Below are positions 24,114 to 31,873 of a stretch of 46,876 nt of DNA, in pieces. The stretch comes from CAXBCP01 sp038120765. Its GTDB lineage: Bacteria; Pseudomonadota; Alphaproteobacteria; MPNO01; UBA830. A program made the translations under genes and the position numbers. Numbering within the stretch: position 1 is the first letter of the stretch; each line of letters begins with the position of its first letter. The notes beneath the pieces were generated by a model that was not told the origin of the DNA, did not search any database, and saw nothing but the letters and a program-made list of their open reading frames with translations. The DNA is taken from NCBI GenBank assembly GCA_038120765.1, contig JAYOMI010000021.1, positions 1 through 46,876 of the forward strand. Reading direction: 5' to 3'.

Positions 24114-25834
24114 TGGCCACAGCCTATGCCCTTGCCGCGCCGCGGAACCTTCTGAAAATCGCGATTGTCGGCCATGTCGATCACGGCAAATCGACCCTCG
24201 TCGGCCGGCTTCTGAACGACACCGACTCGCTGCCCGCCGGAAAGGTCGAGGCCGTCGCCGAGATGTGTACACGCCGCGGTATGCCGTTCGAATGGGCCTT
24301 CGTGACCGATGCGCTGCGCGCAGAGCGCGACCAGGGCATCACCATCGATGCCAGCCATATCCGGTTTTCGGATGCGGTGCGCGACTACGTGCTGATCGAC
24401 GCGCCCGGCCACCGGGAATTTCTGAAGAACATGATCTCCGGCGCGGCGGGGTGCGATGCCGCCCTCGTCGTGATCGATGCAGATGTAGGCGTGCGCGAAC
24501 AGTCGCGCCGTCACGGCTATCTGCTGCACCTCCTTGGCGTCCGCCAGATCGCGGTCGCCGTGACAAAAATGGACACCGTCGATTTCGATGCCGCCCGGTT
24601 CGGCCGGATCGAGTCCGATTTCCGCCGGCTTCTCGAAGAGCTCGGGATCGAACTGTCGGCGATCGTGCCGGTCTCGGGGCGCGACGGCGACAACATCGCG
24701 ACCCGGTCGGCGAAGACACCGTGGTATCACGGCCCGACCGTCCTGGAAGCGGCGGCGGCCTTCGAGCCGATGCCGGAGCCGGTGGAACTGCCGCTGCGTA
24801 TTCCGGTGCAGGATGTCTACAAGTTCGATACGCGCCGTATCATTGCCGGGCGCGTTGAATCGGGACGCATATCGGTCGGCGACGAGATCGTGTTCTCGCC
24901 GTCAAACCATGTCGTGAAGGTCAAGTCGCTTGAAGGCTGGAACAAGGAATCGCCGATCCCGTTTGCCGAGGCCGGCGAACCGGTCGGCATCACGCTCGAA
25001 GACCAGGTCTTTGTCAAACGCGGCGAACTGATCAGTCACGTTGCGCAGGCGCCCATGGAAACCAATGTTTTCCGGGCGCGCCTGTTCTGGCTCGGCGATG
25101 CGCCGCTCGCAGCCGGAAAGCGCTACACGCTGAAGCTCGGCACGATCGAGGCGGTCGTCACCGTCGAAAAAGTCGAACGCGTGGTCGATACCGCCGATCT
25201 TGTCGCCGCCAATACCGATGCCGTGCCGCGCGATGCGGTCGCCGATGTCATCCTGCGGTCGTCCTCGATGCTGGCGCTTGATCCCGCGTCGGTCAATCCG
25301 CGCACCGGGCGGTTCGTGCTCGCCGACGGCTACGATATCGTCGGCGGCGGACTAATCGATATGGACGGCTATCCCGACCAGCGCGCGCTGATTACCCAGC
25401 GGGCAACGAATATCACGTCCGTCGAAAACACCGTCACCGACCAGATGCGCATGGCGCGCAACGGCCACCGCGGCGGGGTGCTCTGGTTTACCGGGCTGTC
25501 GGGCGCCGGCAAATCGACCCTGGCGGTCGAACTCGAACGACGCCTGTTCCAGAAAGGCTACCAGGTCTATGTGCAGGATGGCGACAACCTGCGTGGCGGG
25601 CTCAACGCCAATCTCGGCTTCACGCCCGAGGACCGCGCCGAAAACATTCGCCGGGTCGGCGAGGTCGCGGCGCTTTTTGCGCGGGCCGGCTTTGTCGTGC
25701 TGACGGCCTTTATCTCTCCCTACCGGACCGACCGGGAGCGGGCCCGCGACGCCGTGGGCAATGACAAGTTCCACGAAGTCTATGTGTCGGCCTCGCTCGA
25801 CGTCTGCGAGGGCCGCGATCCGAAAGGTCTTTAA
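24113..25834 (+). CDS. cysNC: Sulfate adenylyltransferase subunit 1/APS kinase, cut short by in-frame TAA
   Basis: Fused CysN (GTPase regulatory subunit of ATP sulfurylase) and CysC (APS kinase). Seen: GTPase motif GHVDHGKS (20-27), DAPGHREF, AVTKMDT (usual N-K-x-D changed to T-K-x-D), EF-Tu-like barrels, then the APS-kinase P-loop GLSGAGKS (461-468) and YVQDGDNLRGGLNANLGFTPEDR. Translation stops at codon 574 (TAA 25832-25834) right after CEGRDPKGL, where the family has a conserved Tyr of the GLY motif. The frame continues for 56 codons to TGA 26003-26005, giving a normal total of about 630. CysN should be intact; the kinase would lose its C-terminal segment. The fusion type is certain; whether the stop is real is not. 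Confidence 0.93.
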   Translation: MATAYALAAPRNLLKIAIVGHVDHGKSTLVGRLLNDTDSLPAGKVEAVAEMCTRRGMPFEWAFVTDALRAERDQGITIDASHIRFSDAVRDYVLIDAPGHREFLKNMISGAAGCDAALVVIDADVGVREQSRRHGYLLHLLGVRQIAVAVTKMDTVDFDAARFGRIESDFRRLLEELGIELSAIVPVSGRDGDNIATRSAKTPWYHGPTVLEAAAAFEPMPEPVELPLRIPVQDVYKFDTRRIIAGRVESGRISVGDEIVFSPSNHVVKVKSLEGWNKESPIPFAEAGEPVGITLEDQVFVKRGELISHVAQAPMETNVFRARLFWLGDAPLAAGKRYTLKLGTIEAVVTVEKVERVVDTADLVAANTDAVPRDAVADVILRSSSMLALDPASVNPRTGRFVLADGYDIVGGGLIDMDGYPDQRALITQRATNITSVENTVTDQMRMARNGHRGGVLWFTGLSGAGKSTLAVELERRLFQKGYQVYVQDGDNLRGGLNANLGFTPEDRAENIRRVGEVAALFARAGFVVLTAFISPYRTDRERARDAVGNDKFHEVYVSASLDVCEGRDPKGL

Positions 25835-26005
25835 GGGCGCGCCCGCGCCGGCGAGATCGCCGACTTCACCGGTATCTCCGCGCCCTACGAAGCGCCGGAA
25901 GCCTGCGAGGTCGAGCTCAATACCGGCAAGCTCGACGTGCCGGAATCCATGGAAAAACTCATGGCCTATGTGGAAAAACATTTTCCCTATAGCGGGGACG
26001 ACTGA
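25835..26005 (+). pseudogene. Orphaned C-terminus of the CysC (APS kinase) domain
   Basis: In frame with the broken cysN/C gene, this stretch encodes GRARAGEIADFTGISAPYEA and 36 further residues to a TGA at 26003-26005. The FTGIxxPYEAPE pattern and the final amphipathic helix match the C-terminus of APS kinase. There is no good start with a ribosome site for independent expression, so it is either silent, translated by readthrough, or joined if the TAA is an assembly or base-calling error. Confidence 0.85.
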
Positions 26006-26177
26006 GGCGCAGCCGCCAGGAACCATCCCGATAGGTATCTCCGGTTTAACGCCTCTCTCCGGTATGTCCCGGCCTAAAACCGGGGGCGTCAATGGACCGG
26101 CTGCGGGGGAAAGCCGGACAGCGACCGATCCATCGTCTTTCGTCGCCTGCCCCTCCGGCTTCTGCTAATCTGTCTCC

Positions 26178-26867
26178 ATGACCACAGAGACCCAAACCGA
26201 CATCGCCGCCAATATTGAAGCAGTGCAGGCCAAAATCGCCGAAGCCGCAACCGACGCCGGGCGCGATCCGGCGGCCGTGTCGCTCATCGCGGTATCGAAA
26301 TCCCATCCGGGATCCGCGGCGGCGGCGGCGTTGGCCGCAGGGCATCGCGTGTTCGGTGAAAACCGGGTGCAGGAAGCACAGGAAAAGTGGCCGCCCTTGA
26401 AGGCGGATTACCCGGATGCGGTTGTGCATCTGATCGGCCCCCTGCAAACCAACAAGACCGCCGATGCTGTGGCCCTGTTCGATGTCATCCAGACGCTGGA
26501 CCGGGAAAAGCTGGCGCGCAGCCTGGCGAAGGAAATGGACCGGCTCGGCCGCGCGCCTGACCTGTTCGTTCAGGTCAATACTGGCGAGGAGCCGCAGAAG
26601 GCGGGCGTGTTGCCTCTAGAGGCAGACAGCTTCATCAAAAAATGCCGCGACGAAATGGGTCTGCCGGTCGTCGGCCTGATGTGCATTCCGCCCATCGACG
26701 AAAACCCGGCGCTGCATTTCGCCCTGCTGGCCGACATGGCGGCGCGGAACGGGTTGCACCGCCTCAGTATGGGCATGTCGGCAGATTTCGAGACCGCCGT
26801 CCGGCTCGGCGCGACCGAGGTGCGTGTCGGGACGGCAATTTTCGGGACACGTGCGCCTCACCCTTAA
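26178..26867 (+). CDS. YggS/PROSC-family PLP-binding protein
   Basis: Pyridoxal-phosphate homeostasis protein of the YggS/PROSC/PLPBP family, with an alanine-racemase-type barrel but no known racemase activity. The 229-residue product has the PLP lysine in LIAVSKSHP (Lys41), GENRVQEAQEKWP, HLIGPLQTNK, LFVQVNTGEEPQKAGV, GLMCIPP and LSMGMSADFETAVRLGATEVRVGTAIFG, all in family order. Usual relatives have VSKTKP or VSKTF; Ser-His replaces Thr-Lys here. No strong ribosome site precedes ATG 26178. It follows the sulfate genes by about 170 bases and may be transcribed separately. Confidence 0.95.
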   Translation: MTTETQTDIAANIEAVQAKIAEAATDAGRDPAAVSLIAVSKSHPGSAAAAALAAGHRVFGENRVQEAQEKWPPLKADYPDAVVHLIGPLQTNKTADAVALFDVIQTLDREKLARSLAKEMDRLGRAPDLFVQVNTGEEPQKAGVLPLEADSFIKKCRDEMGLPVVGLMCIPPIDENPALHFALLADMAARNGLHRLSMGMSADFETAVRLGATEVRVGTAIFGTRAPHP

Positions 26868-26902
26868 GCCCCGTCTTTTTATTCTCCTCGACGCACCGGA
26901 TG

Positions 26903-27412
26903 TCAGGCGATCACCAGCCTGTCGTTGCAGGGATTCCATTCCCGCAGAATCAGCTCGAGGTCTTCCCGTGCGAACGCGATGCAGCCTTCCGTCGGCGGAT
27001 AGTCCGGACCGCCCGCGACGTGAACGAAAATGGCACTGCCCGCACCGGGGACGACCGGGTCGCTGTTATGGCTCGTCACGACGACAAGATCGTAAAGCCC
27101 GTCATCGCGCCACAGCGTCTCGCAGCTTGCATCATGGGGCAGCGCGACCGGCCGGTTGTAATCCGCATGACCCGGATCGTCGCACCACCCGTCGGTTCGA
27201 CCGATCGGCGCGATGTCGAGGCGTGTTACGATTACATCGCCGCGATCCGGCCGGTACAGCACCCGCACGAAACCGAAATCGCCAACCGGGCTGACGCCGT
27301 CGCCTTCGGTCTTGTGACGGGCGATACCGCCGCGCCCGATGGCACAGCGATACGCCCGGTCGCGGAAAGTGGCGCGCCCGGTTTTTCCATCTGCTGAAAC
27401 GAAAAGCGTCAT
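26903..27412 (-). CDS. L,D-transpeptidase (YkuD-type) family protein
   Basis: Peptidoglycan-crosslinking or related enzyme with a YkuD-type catalytic domain. The 169-residue product has a His (131) in IFVHVAGG and the catalytic Cys (144) in YPPTEGCIAF, matching the family H-x-G-G ... S-x-G-C-x-x pattern, though Thr-Glu replaces the usual Ser-x. GDGVSPVGDFGF corresponds to the conserved TPxGxF element. No signal peptide is present: translation begins MTLFVSADGKTGRATFR, so export is uncertain; this short cytoplasmic-looking form (family COG3786) is common in Alphaproteobacteria. It is convergent with yggS. Confidence 0.88.
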   Translation of the reverse strand: MTLFVSADGKTGRATFRDRAYRCAIGRGGIARHKTEGDGVSPVGDFGFVRVLYRPDRGDVIVTRLDIAPIGRTDGWCDDPGHADYNRPVALPHDASCETLWRDDGLYDLVVVTSHNSDPVVPGAGSAIFVHVAGGPDYPPTEGCIAFAREDLELILREWNPCNDRLVIA

Positions 27413-27485
27413 GCAGCGCTTATAGGGAATTCCCGCGCGCCGTCAACGCAGAGCGTCCTGTGCCGGGATGAAGTCCGGGAGGCAA

Positions 27486-28604
27486 TCAGCGACGCACCGA
27501 TACTGCCGGGGTGCCGCCGGCGCCGATACCCGCGCTGTTTCGATACTGGTTCAGCGCCTGACCCATGGCCTGCGCATACCATTCGGGGGAAGCATCGCGG
27601 GGCGGCAGCATCGGATGTGCGGGCGCATTCTCGGGCGCGGCGGCCGGCGAGTCCTCGCGTCCGGTAAGGTCCGTTCCCGCCGGGGCGGGTGCACCGGATT
27701 GCCGGGCCATTTGCTGCGCGGCCCACTGCGCCAGCATCAGGTCTGCCTGCTGACGGCGGGACCGGTTCACGGCCTCGCTGACCGGCGGCGCCGGAATGGT
27801 CGCCCGGGCGGCGGGGGCCTGCACAGGTTCTCGCCCGGCCTGCGCCGGTGCGCTGTCAGAGGTGCTGAACACCGCCGGTCGCAGCACGGGCTGGTCGGAC
27901 GGCCGTGTACTTGTCGATGTGGGATGACCCATCTTCGGCGCGCCGAACGGCATGGCGAGGGCGCGTGCGGGAAATGCTGTGGCCGCCGCCGCCGAGGGCG
28001 CGAGGATGTCGCTCTTTGCAGGGTTCTGGTGTACGCCGAACGCGGCCTTGGGATTATAGGCGATCCGGTTCAGAGTGACCGCCGCCGGCGTTATTGCAGT
28101 GCCGGCGAGTGCCGCCGTCTGCACCGTGTTCCCTGCTGTCACGGCGTCCGCATCGATGGCCGCCCGGGCCCCGTCCGCCGCATCCGTCTTCGCGGCCGCG
28201 ATACTGGGGGCGTTGTCCTTATCATCGCCGCCGCCTGTCAGATCGTTGACCAGTTCGGCAAGATGCTGGCCGAGATCGCCGCCGCTGGCTTCTTCGAACA
28301 GCGAGGCGATACCGGCGGCAATCGCGCCTCCCGGCCCGCCGAACAGCATGCCGCCGAAAAAACGTGACTCGGGGCTGATCTGGTCGCCTGTAATTGCCCG
28401 GTAAACTGTCGAGACCACGGGAATGTGATGCAGCGGATTGATGATGTCGAGGAACTCGTCGAAGGTCAGCCCTGCATCATCTGACGATGCGGCCTGTCCG
28501 AAGTCGCCGCTCACTACATGATCGTCTTCGAAACCGCGCGCATTCTCCGCGGGCGTATGCGCCGGCAGGGGCTTCGGGGGAAGGGAGGCGAGTAAGTCTG
28601 TCAT
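27486..28604 (-). CDS. Unknown 372-residue protein, Ala/Pro-rich C-terminus
   Basis: I do not recognise a named family. The N-terminal half contains GLTFDEFLDIINPLHHIPVV and STVYRAITGDQISPESRFFG followed by a Gly/Ala-rich segment (GGMLFGGPGGAIAAGIASLF) that could be a membrane-active hairpin. This core recurs in alphaproteobacterial hypothetical proteins, as far as I recall. The C-terminal 250 residues are low-complexity Ala/Pro/Thr and likely disordered. No signal peptide is seen. It lies between the L,D-transpeptidase gene and a divergently transcribed response-regulator gene. ATG 28604 has only a weak ribosome site. Confidence 0.75.
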   Translation of the reverse strand: MTDLLASLPPKPLPAHTPAENARGFEDDHVVSGDFGQAASSDDAGLTFDEFLDIINPLHHIPVVSTVYRAITGDQISPESRFFGGMLFGGPGGAIAAGIASLFEEASGGDLGQHLAELVNDLTGGGDDKDNAPSIAAAKTDAADGARAAIDADAVTAGNTVQTAALAGTAITPAAVTLNRIAYNPKAAFGVHQNPAKSDILAPSAAAATAFPARALAMPFGAPKMGHPTSTSTRPSDQPVLRPAVFSTSDSAPAQAGREPVQAPAARATIPAPPVSEAVNRSRRQQADLMLAQWAAQQMARQSGAPAPAGTDLTGREDSPAAAPENAPAHPMLPPRDASPEWYAQAMGQALNQYRNSAGIGAGGTPAVSVRR

Positions 28605-28894
28605 GATCCTGCCATCAGGAGTACAAGATCCGTACCACCTTCGAATTTATCTAACTCGTTGTAACTATTAAGATAAATTTATTAATCGCGGGCCTCTGCC
28701 CGGCAGGTTCTGCCGGTTCAGGCACTTCTTTCCCGGCCATATAGTCCTTCGGCGCATTCACCGGCCCGGTAACGCTTTCGCGAGAAAGGTTGAACTGCGC
28801 TAGAATACTTCCAATTTTCAGGTCAATACGACCTGACCGGCGTCCGTCTCTTATCCGTCTGACGGACCAGAACCATCGGAAAGAATGAAGAAAT
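28605..28894. other. Intergenic region before the truncated response regulator
   Basis: 290 bases with AT-rich stretches around 28640-28690. I looked here for the missing receiver N-terminus in all three plus frames and did not find it. In the frame of the downstream gene a TGA at 28886-28888 closes it nine codons or fewer before the start. Confidence 0.5.
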
Positions 28895-29473
28895 ATGGTC
28901 AACGGAAAAAGCCTCCGGGAGTCGAACCACGACCTGCTGATCCTCGATGTCGGCCTGCCCGATATGGACGGGCGAGAGGTCTGCCGGCTGATGCGCCGCG
29001 CCGGCGTCAATGCGCCGATCATCATGCTCACCGGCGCGGATACCGAGGCCGATACGATCCTGGGTCTCGATTCAGGGGCCAACGATTACGTGACAAAGCC
29101 GTTCAAGCTCGGCGTTCTTCTGGCCCGGATCCGCGCACAGCTCAGACAACACGAACGCTCCGAAGATGCGGTCTTCAATATCGGCCCGTACTCGTTTCAC
29201 CCCGCCGCGAAAATGCTGATCGATCATGAAAACAACGACAGCAAGATCCGCCTGAACGAGAAGGAAACATCAATCCTCAAATACCTTTTCCGCGCGGGTG
29301 AGAACGTTATCGGGCGCGATGTGCTCCTGAACGAGGTCTGGGGGTACAACTCGGGCGTCACGACGCACACGCTTGAAACCCATGTGTATCGCCTGCGCCA
29401 GAAAATCGAGCGCGACCCGTCCAATGCCGTCCTGCTGGTAAAAGAACCCGGCGGGTACCGGCTGGTGCCGTAA
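28895..29473 (+). CDS. OmpR-family response regulator lacking the receiver N-terminus
   Basis: Two-component transcription factor with most of a receiver domain and a winged-helix output domain. In 192 residues the phosphoacceptor Asp18 (LLILDVGLPDMDG), the Thr/Ser position (IIMLTGAD) and Lys (VTKPF) are present. The C-terminus (about 98-192) is a typical Trans_reg_C domain: RLNEKETSILKYLFRAGENV, DVLLNEVWGY, ETHVYRLRQKIE, GGYRLVP. Missing is the first beta strand and helix of the receiver, including the acidic pair that binds magnesium, about 45-50 residues. The region upstream is closed in frame and does not encode it. ATG 28895 has a weak ribosome site. Phosphorylation should be impaired, so DNA binding may be constitutive (inference). 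No histidine kinase gene is adjacent. Confidence 0.85.
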   Translation: MVNGKSLRESNHDLLILDVGLPDMDGREVCRLMRRAGVNAPIIMLTGADTEADTILGLDSGANDYVTKPFKLGVLLARIRAQLRQHERSEDAVFNIGPYSFHPAAKMLIDHENNDSKIRLNEKETSILKYLFRAGENVIGRDVLLNEVWGYNSGVTTHTLETHVYRLRQKIERDPSNAVLLVKEPGGYRLVP

Positions 29474-29539
29474 ACGCGGTTGCGAGCAGGCGGCAGCAGG
29501 ACCCCCGCCTGCGCCGGGCTGACACATATTCTTCAAACC

Positions 29540-29560
29540 GTCATTCCCGCGAGGGCGGGA
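29540..29560. repeat. REP-like palindrome, GTCATTCCCGC type
   Basis: A GTCATTCCCGCGAGGGCGGGA palindrome follows the regulator gene. It belongs to the GTCATYCCCGC class of intergenic repeats common in Alphaproteobacteria. It could also serve as a terminator-like hairpin between the convergent genes. Confidence 0.6.
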
Positions 29561-29584
29561 CTCTCGCAGCAATGCTCGTGGAAG

Positions 29585-30337
29585 CTAGAGCGCCTTGATT
29601 CCGCCGCCGTCGAGGCCGAGGATCTGGCCGGTGATGTAGCTGGCGCGCTCGCTGGCGAGGAACACCACCGAATCGGCGACTTCTGCGGCTTCGCCCATCC
29701 GGCCCAGCGGAATACCCTTCGCCGGATCGGACAGCCCCGCATCGATCATCTGGCGCTGGCGTTCCGACATGATCGGACCCGGTGAAGATGCGTTGACGCG
29801 AATGCCCATCGGCCCGAACTCGTTGGCCAGCCCTTTGAGCACTAGGTTCAGCGCGGCGTTCACGCTGCCGCCCGGCAGGTGAATGTCGATCGGCAGCTTG
29901 CCGCCCGTGCCGGTAATGGCGACGATCGCGCCGGTCTTGCGTTCGATCATATGCGGCAGGGCGGCCTGGAAGCAGTTGATATAACCGAGATATTTGACCT
30001 CCAGCGCCTTGCGGAAAACATCGGCGTCGATTTCCAGGAACGGCCCGAAGGCGGGCACGGCAACGGTGGTTGCCAATATGTCGATCTGTCCCATCGTGCC
30101 GACGATCTTTTCCGCCGCCGCTTTCACCGCCGCCGCGTCTGTCACGTCGACGGGGGCGGATATCGCTTCACCGCCGGCGGCCTTGATCTCATCGATCAGC
30201 GCTGTGAGCGCATCCGGCGTCCGCGCCGAGACGGCGACACGTGCCCCTTCACGCGCGAAGCCCAGCGCGATTTCCTGCCCGATCGCGCCGGTGGCGCCTG
30301 TGACCCACGCCACTTTTCCGTTCAGTCCCATATCCAT
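29585..30337 (-). CDS. SDR family oxidoreductase lacking the YxxxK pair
   Basis: Rossmann-fold protein of the short-chain dehydrogenase/reductase superfamily. The 250-residue product has WVTGATGAIGQEIALGFARE (cofactor motif near residues 11-30), DVTDAAAVKAA, an SDR-like C-terminus (PLGRMGEAAEVADSVVFLAS and ITGQILGLDGG). The catalytic Tyr-x-x-x-Lys is absent: the expected place reads IDIHLPGGSVNAALNLVLKG. It may be a specialised or inactive SDR, or one of a subgroup using other residues. ATG 30337 follows a GGGAGAG site. It is the last gene of the leftward AcnX-SDR operon, 24 bases after its neighbour. Confidence 0.9.
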   Translation of the reverse strand: MDMGLNGKVAWVTGATGAIGQEIALGFAREGARVAVSARTPDALTALIDEIKAAGGEAISAPVDVTDAAAVKAAAEKIVGTMGQIDILATTVAVPAFGPFLEIDADVFRKALEVKYLGYINCFQAALPHMIERKTGAIVAITGTGGKLPIDIHLPGGSVNAALNLVLKGLANEFGPMGIRVNASSPGPIMSERQRQMIDAGLSDPAKGIPLGRMGEAAEVADSVVFLASERASYITGQILGLDGGGIKAL

Positions 30338-30361
30338 TCCGGTCTCTCCCTTTTGTAAAAT

Positions 30362-31075
30362 TCAAATCTGGTCGTGCGGGTTCAGCGCGATCAGTTCGGG
30401 CGCTGTGCCCGGCGCTGTTCCCGCCGCGTATAGAATAGCCCGCGCCACTTCGGCGGCCGACAGTCGGGCGTTCTGGCGTTTGGCATAGGCGGCAACGACA
30501 GCCGGGTGATCGGGCTGGTCCATCAGTCCGGTATCGACCAGACCGGGCGCGATCTCGGTTACCCGGATGCCGTGTTCGGCGAGCTCAATCCGCATGCCGC
30601 GGGTGATCGCTGCGGTAGCATGTTTGGTCGCCGCGTAGAACATGGTCAGCGGATAGACCTGCCGCGCCAGGATCGACGAGACATTGATGATGTGACCGGA
30701 TCCGCGTTCCGCCATGCCGCGGGCAATGCCCTGGCTCAGCACCAGCATCGCGTGGACGTTCAGCTCCCACGCAGCACGCCACATGTCGGGGTCCGATTCC
30801 AGGAACGGCGCATGGGCCGTCCGCCCCGCCAGGTTAACGAGGATATCGACCGCGCCGGCTTCCGCGACAAGCCGGTCCGTGAATGCCGATTCGGTCAGGT
30901 CTCCGGCGATTGTCCGAAGCGTGCCTTTCGCTTCCGCTTCCAGGTCTGCAAGCCGGTCCGCGCTGCGGGCGACGGCAGTGACCTTCGCACCTTCGGCGGC
31001 GAACATCAGCGCGGTTTCGCGGCCGATGCCGGAGGATGCGCCGGCGACCAGCACGGTTTTACCGGAAAATGTCAT
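30362..31075 (-). CDS. Classical SDR oxidoreductase
   Basis: NAD(P)-dependent short-chain dehydrogenase/reductase. The 237-residue product has the cofactor motif GASSGIGRETALMFAAEG (about 11-28), NLAGRTAHAPFLESD, the Ser of IINVSSILARQVYPL and YAATK as the intact YxxxK, then IRVTEIAPGLVDTGLM. ATG 31075 follows a GAGGAA site. It lies between two other SDR genes, with gaps of 13 and 24 bases, in the AcnX operon. Its substrate is unknown; with the AcnX dehydratase it probably oxidises or reduces a hydroxy- or oxo-acid intermediate (inference). Confidence 0.92.
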   Translation of the reverse strand: MTFSGKTVLVAGASSGIGRETALMFAAEGAKVTAVARSADRLADLEAEAKGTLRTIAGDLTESAFTDRLVAEAGAVDILVNLAGRTAHAPFLESDPDMWRAAWELNVHAMLVLSQGIARGMAERGSGHIINVSSILARQVYPLTMFYAATKHATAAITRGMRIELAEHGIRVTEIAPGLVDTGLMDQPDHPAVVAAYAKRQNARLSAAEVARAILYAAGTAPGTAPELIALNPHDQI

Positions 31076-31088
31076 GGGGACCGGTTCC

Positions 31089-31859
31089 TCAGGCGCCCAG
31101 CGTCGCGCCGCCATCGACCACCATCTCGTGCATGGTGATGTAGCGGGACTGGTCCGACAGCAGAAACGCAACGGCATCGGCGACGTCGTCGACCTGCGCG
31201 ATCCGGCCGAGCGGCACGCCGGTGCGGAAATTATCCAGATCGCCTTTCAGCATCGCTTCGCCGAACCCCATGCCTTCCATCATGCGCCGGATCATCGGCG
31301 TTTCGGTCGCCCCCGGCGCGACGGTGTTGACGCGGATCCCCGCCGGGCCGAGCTCCAGCGCGAACACCCGCATCAGATGGCTGACCCCTGCCTTGGACGC
31401 GCAATAGGCGCCCTGACGGACCCGCGGTACGCGCGCCGCGTTGGACGACACGGTCACGATCGAGCCCGCTTTCCTGTCCGTCATATGTCGCGCGACATGG
31501 CGGGTCACCAGCCAGGTGCCGCGCAGGTTGACGTTGAAATGGGCGTCGAATTCTTCTGCCGACTGGTCGATCAGCGGCCCGAGATGCTGGACGCCGGCGA
31601 TATTGACCAGCCCGTCGATGGTGCCGAGCGCTTCGGCAGCACCGTCGATGGCGGCACCGACCGATGCCTCGTCCGTCAGGTCGGCGGCAAAGCCCTGCGC
31701 ACCGAGTTCCGCCGCCATTGCGGCGACCTGTTCGGCCTGCCGGTCTATCAGCGCAAGCCGGGCGCCGCCGCCGGCCAGGTGGCGGGCGACGCCTTCGCCG
31801 ATCCCCTGCGCTGCGCCGGTGACGATGATCCCTGCATCCCTGATTCCCGAAAGTTCCAT
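31089..31859 (-). CDS. Classical SDR oxidoreductase
   Basis: NAD(P)-dependent short-chain dehydrogenase/reductase with all usual motifs. In the 256-residue product: IIVTGAAQGIGEGVARHLA (about 11-29), DLTDEASVGAA, LVNIAGVQHLGPL, VTVSSNAARVPRVRQGAYCASK with catalytic Ser and intact YxxxK, and IRVNTVAPGATETPM plus the C-terminal YITMHEMVVDGGATLGA. An Asp after the second strand (IDRQAEQ) suggests NAD preference. ATG 31859 follows GGGGAA. It starts 14 bases after the AcnX large-subunit stop, so the two are cotranscribed. Confidence 0.93.
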   Translation of the reverse strand: MELSGIRDAGIIVTGAAQGIGEGVARHLAGGGARLALIDRQAEQVAAMAAELGAQGFAADLTDEASVGAAIDGAAEALGTIDGLVNIAGVQHLGPLIDQSAEEFDAHFNVNLRGTWLVTRHVARHMTDRKAGSIVTVSSNAARVPRVRQGAYCASKAGVSHLMRVFALELGPAGIRVNTVAPGATETPMIRRMMEGMGFGEAMLKGDLDNFRTGVPLGRIAQVDDVADAVAFLLSDQSRYITMHEMVVDGGATLGA

Positions 31860-31873
31860 TCCGTTTCCCCGGT

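Noticed and set aside
25832..25834. Programmed frameshift or selenocysteine at the cysN/C stop
   Set aside because: The frame is unchanged across the site and the codon is TAA, not TGA; no slippery sequence or structure is needed to explain it.
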